Assembly: GCA_014084085.1 (NCBI GenBank)
Contig: NPFB01000016.1
Coordinates: forward strand, 197,540 to 233,652
DNA length: 36,113 nt
From: Hondaea fermentalgiana
Taxonomy: Eukaryota; Sar; Bigyra; Thraustochytrida; Thraustochytriidae
Direction: 5' to 3'
The position numbers and the translations under genes were made by a program. This document shows, piece after piece, positions 36,087 through 36,113 of this stretch (the stretch's first letter is position 1; every line of letters starts with the position of its first letter). The notes below the pieces were generated by a model. It saw nothing but the letters and a program-made list of their open reading frames with translations, did not search any database and was not told where the DNA came from.

Positions 36087-36113
36087 TTGTGCGAAACCGG
36101 AGCGCGGCTCGCG

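Larger units (their letters stand above)
35605..36113. other. Upstream region of the acetyltransferase gene
   Basis: It holds a CT tract at about 35702-35720, a double CACGTG site, a highly GC-rich block with GCG/CTCGCG words (35860-36010) and a pair of small hairpins at the right edge. Open frames on both strands are Arg/Ala/Pro-rich compositional artefacts. Confidence 0.55.

Noticed and set aside
1..36113. CRISPR arrays, rRNA or tRNA genes and intact transposons
   Set aside because: No regularly spaced repeat-spacer array, rRNA block, tRNA-like fold or transposase-like protein was recognised by reading; a covariance-model scan would be needed to exclude small RNAs.

Overview
This is a nuclear genome window from a eukaryotic microbe. 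The genes are long open frames, nearly all readable without introns, with GC-rich codons, wide intergenic spacers and many microsatellites. The gene mix fits a protist of the stramenopile/SAR kind, possibly a thraustochytrid-like labyrinthulomycete. It combines a p300/CBP acetyltransferase with a plant-HAC-like C-terminal block, CDPK-like kinases, an animal-type FIBP, an SMG7/EST1 protein and a YerD-type FMN-binding glutamate synthase relative. The lineage is an inference from gene content, not from a marker gene.

Layout, left to right. (1) The 3' part of a glutamate-synthase-like flavoprotein (+), cut at the left edge. (2) A tail-anchored divergent cyclophilin (+). (3) A two-helix membrane protein resembling ribonuclease kappa (-). 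(4) A 2.5-kb repeat-rich spacer. (5) A SNF1/AMPK-type kinase with a UBA-like segment (+), convergent with (6) an SMG7/EST1-like protein (-). (7) An F-box/LRR/ankyrin protein (-), divergent from (8) FIBP (+). The spacer between 7 and 8 contains a 100-N assembly gap inside a CTTT microsatellite. (9) and (10) Two head-to-tail CDPK-like kinases (-), both beginning with a myristoylation-type MGxGAS motif. Between them lies a tentative two-exon gene (+). (11) A four-helix Tim17/22/23 (PRAT)-like membrane protein (+). (12) A 2650-residue p300/CBP/HAC-type histone acetyltransferase (-), with part of its upstream region at the right edge.

There is no operon or obvious pathway cluster. The genes look like independent housekeeping and regulatory loci: signalling kinases, RNA surveillance, ubiquitin targeting, chromatin acetylation and mitochondrial membrane. 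A shared trait is glutamine or other low-complexity expansion in the kinase, SMG7-like, FIBP and p300 proteins, matching microsatellites in the spacers. No CRISPR, rRNA, tRNA or intact mobile element was recognised.

Several open frames begin at GTG or TTG. For those I placed the start at the first supportable ATG, or treated the gene as truncated.
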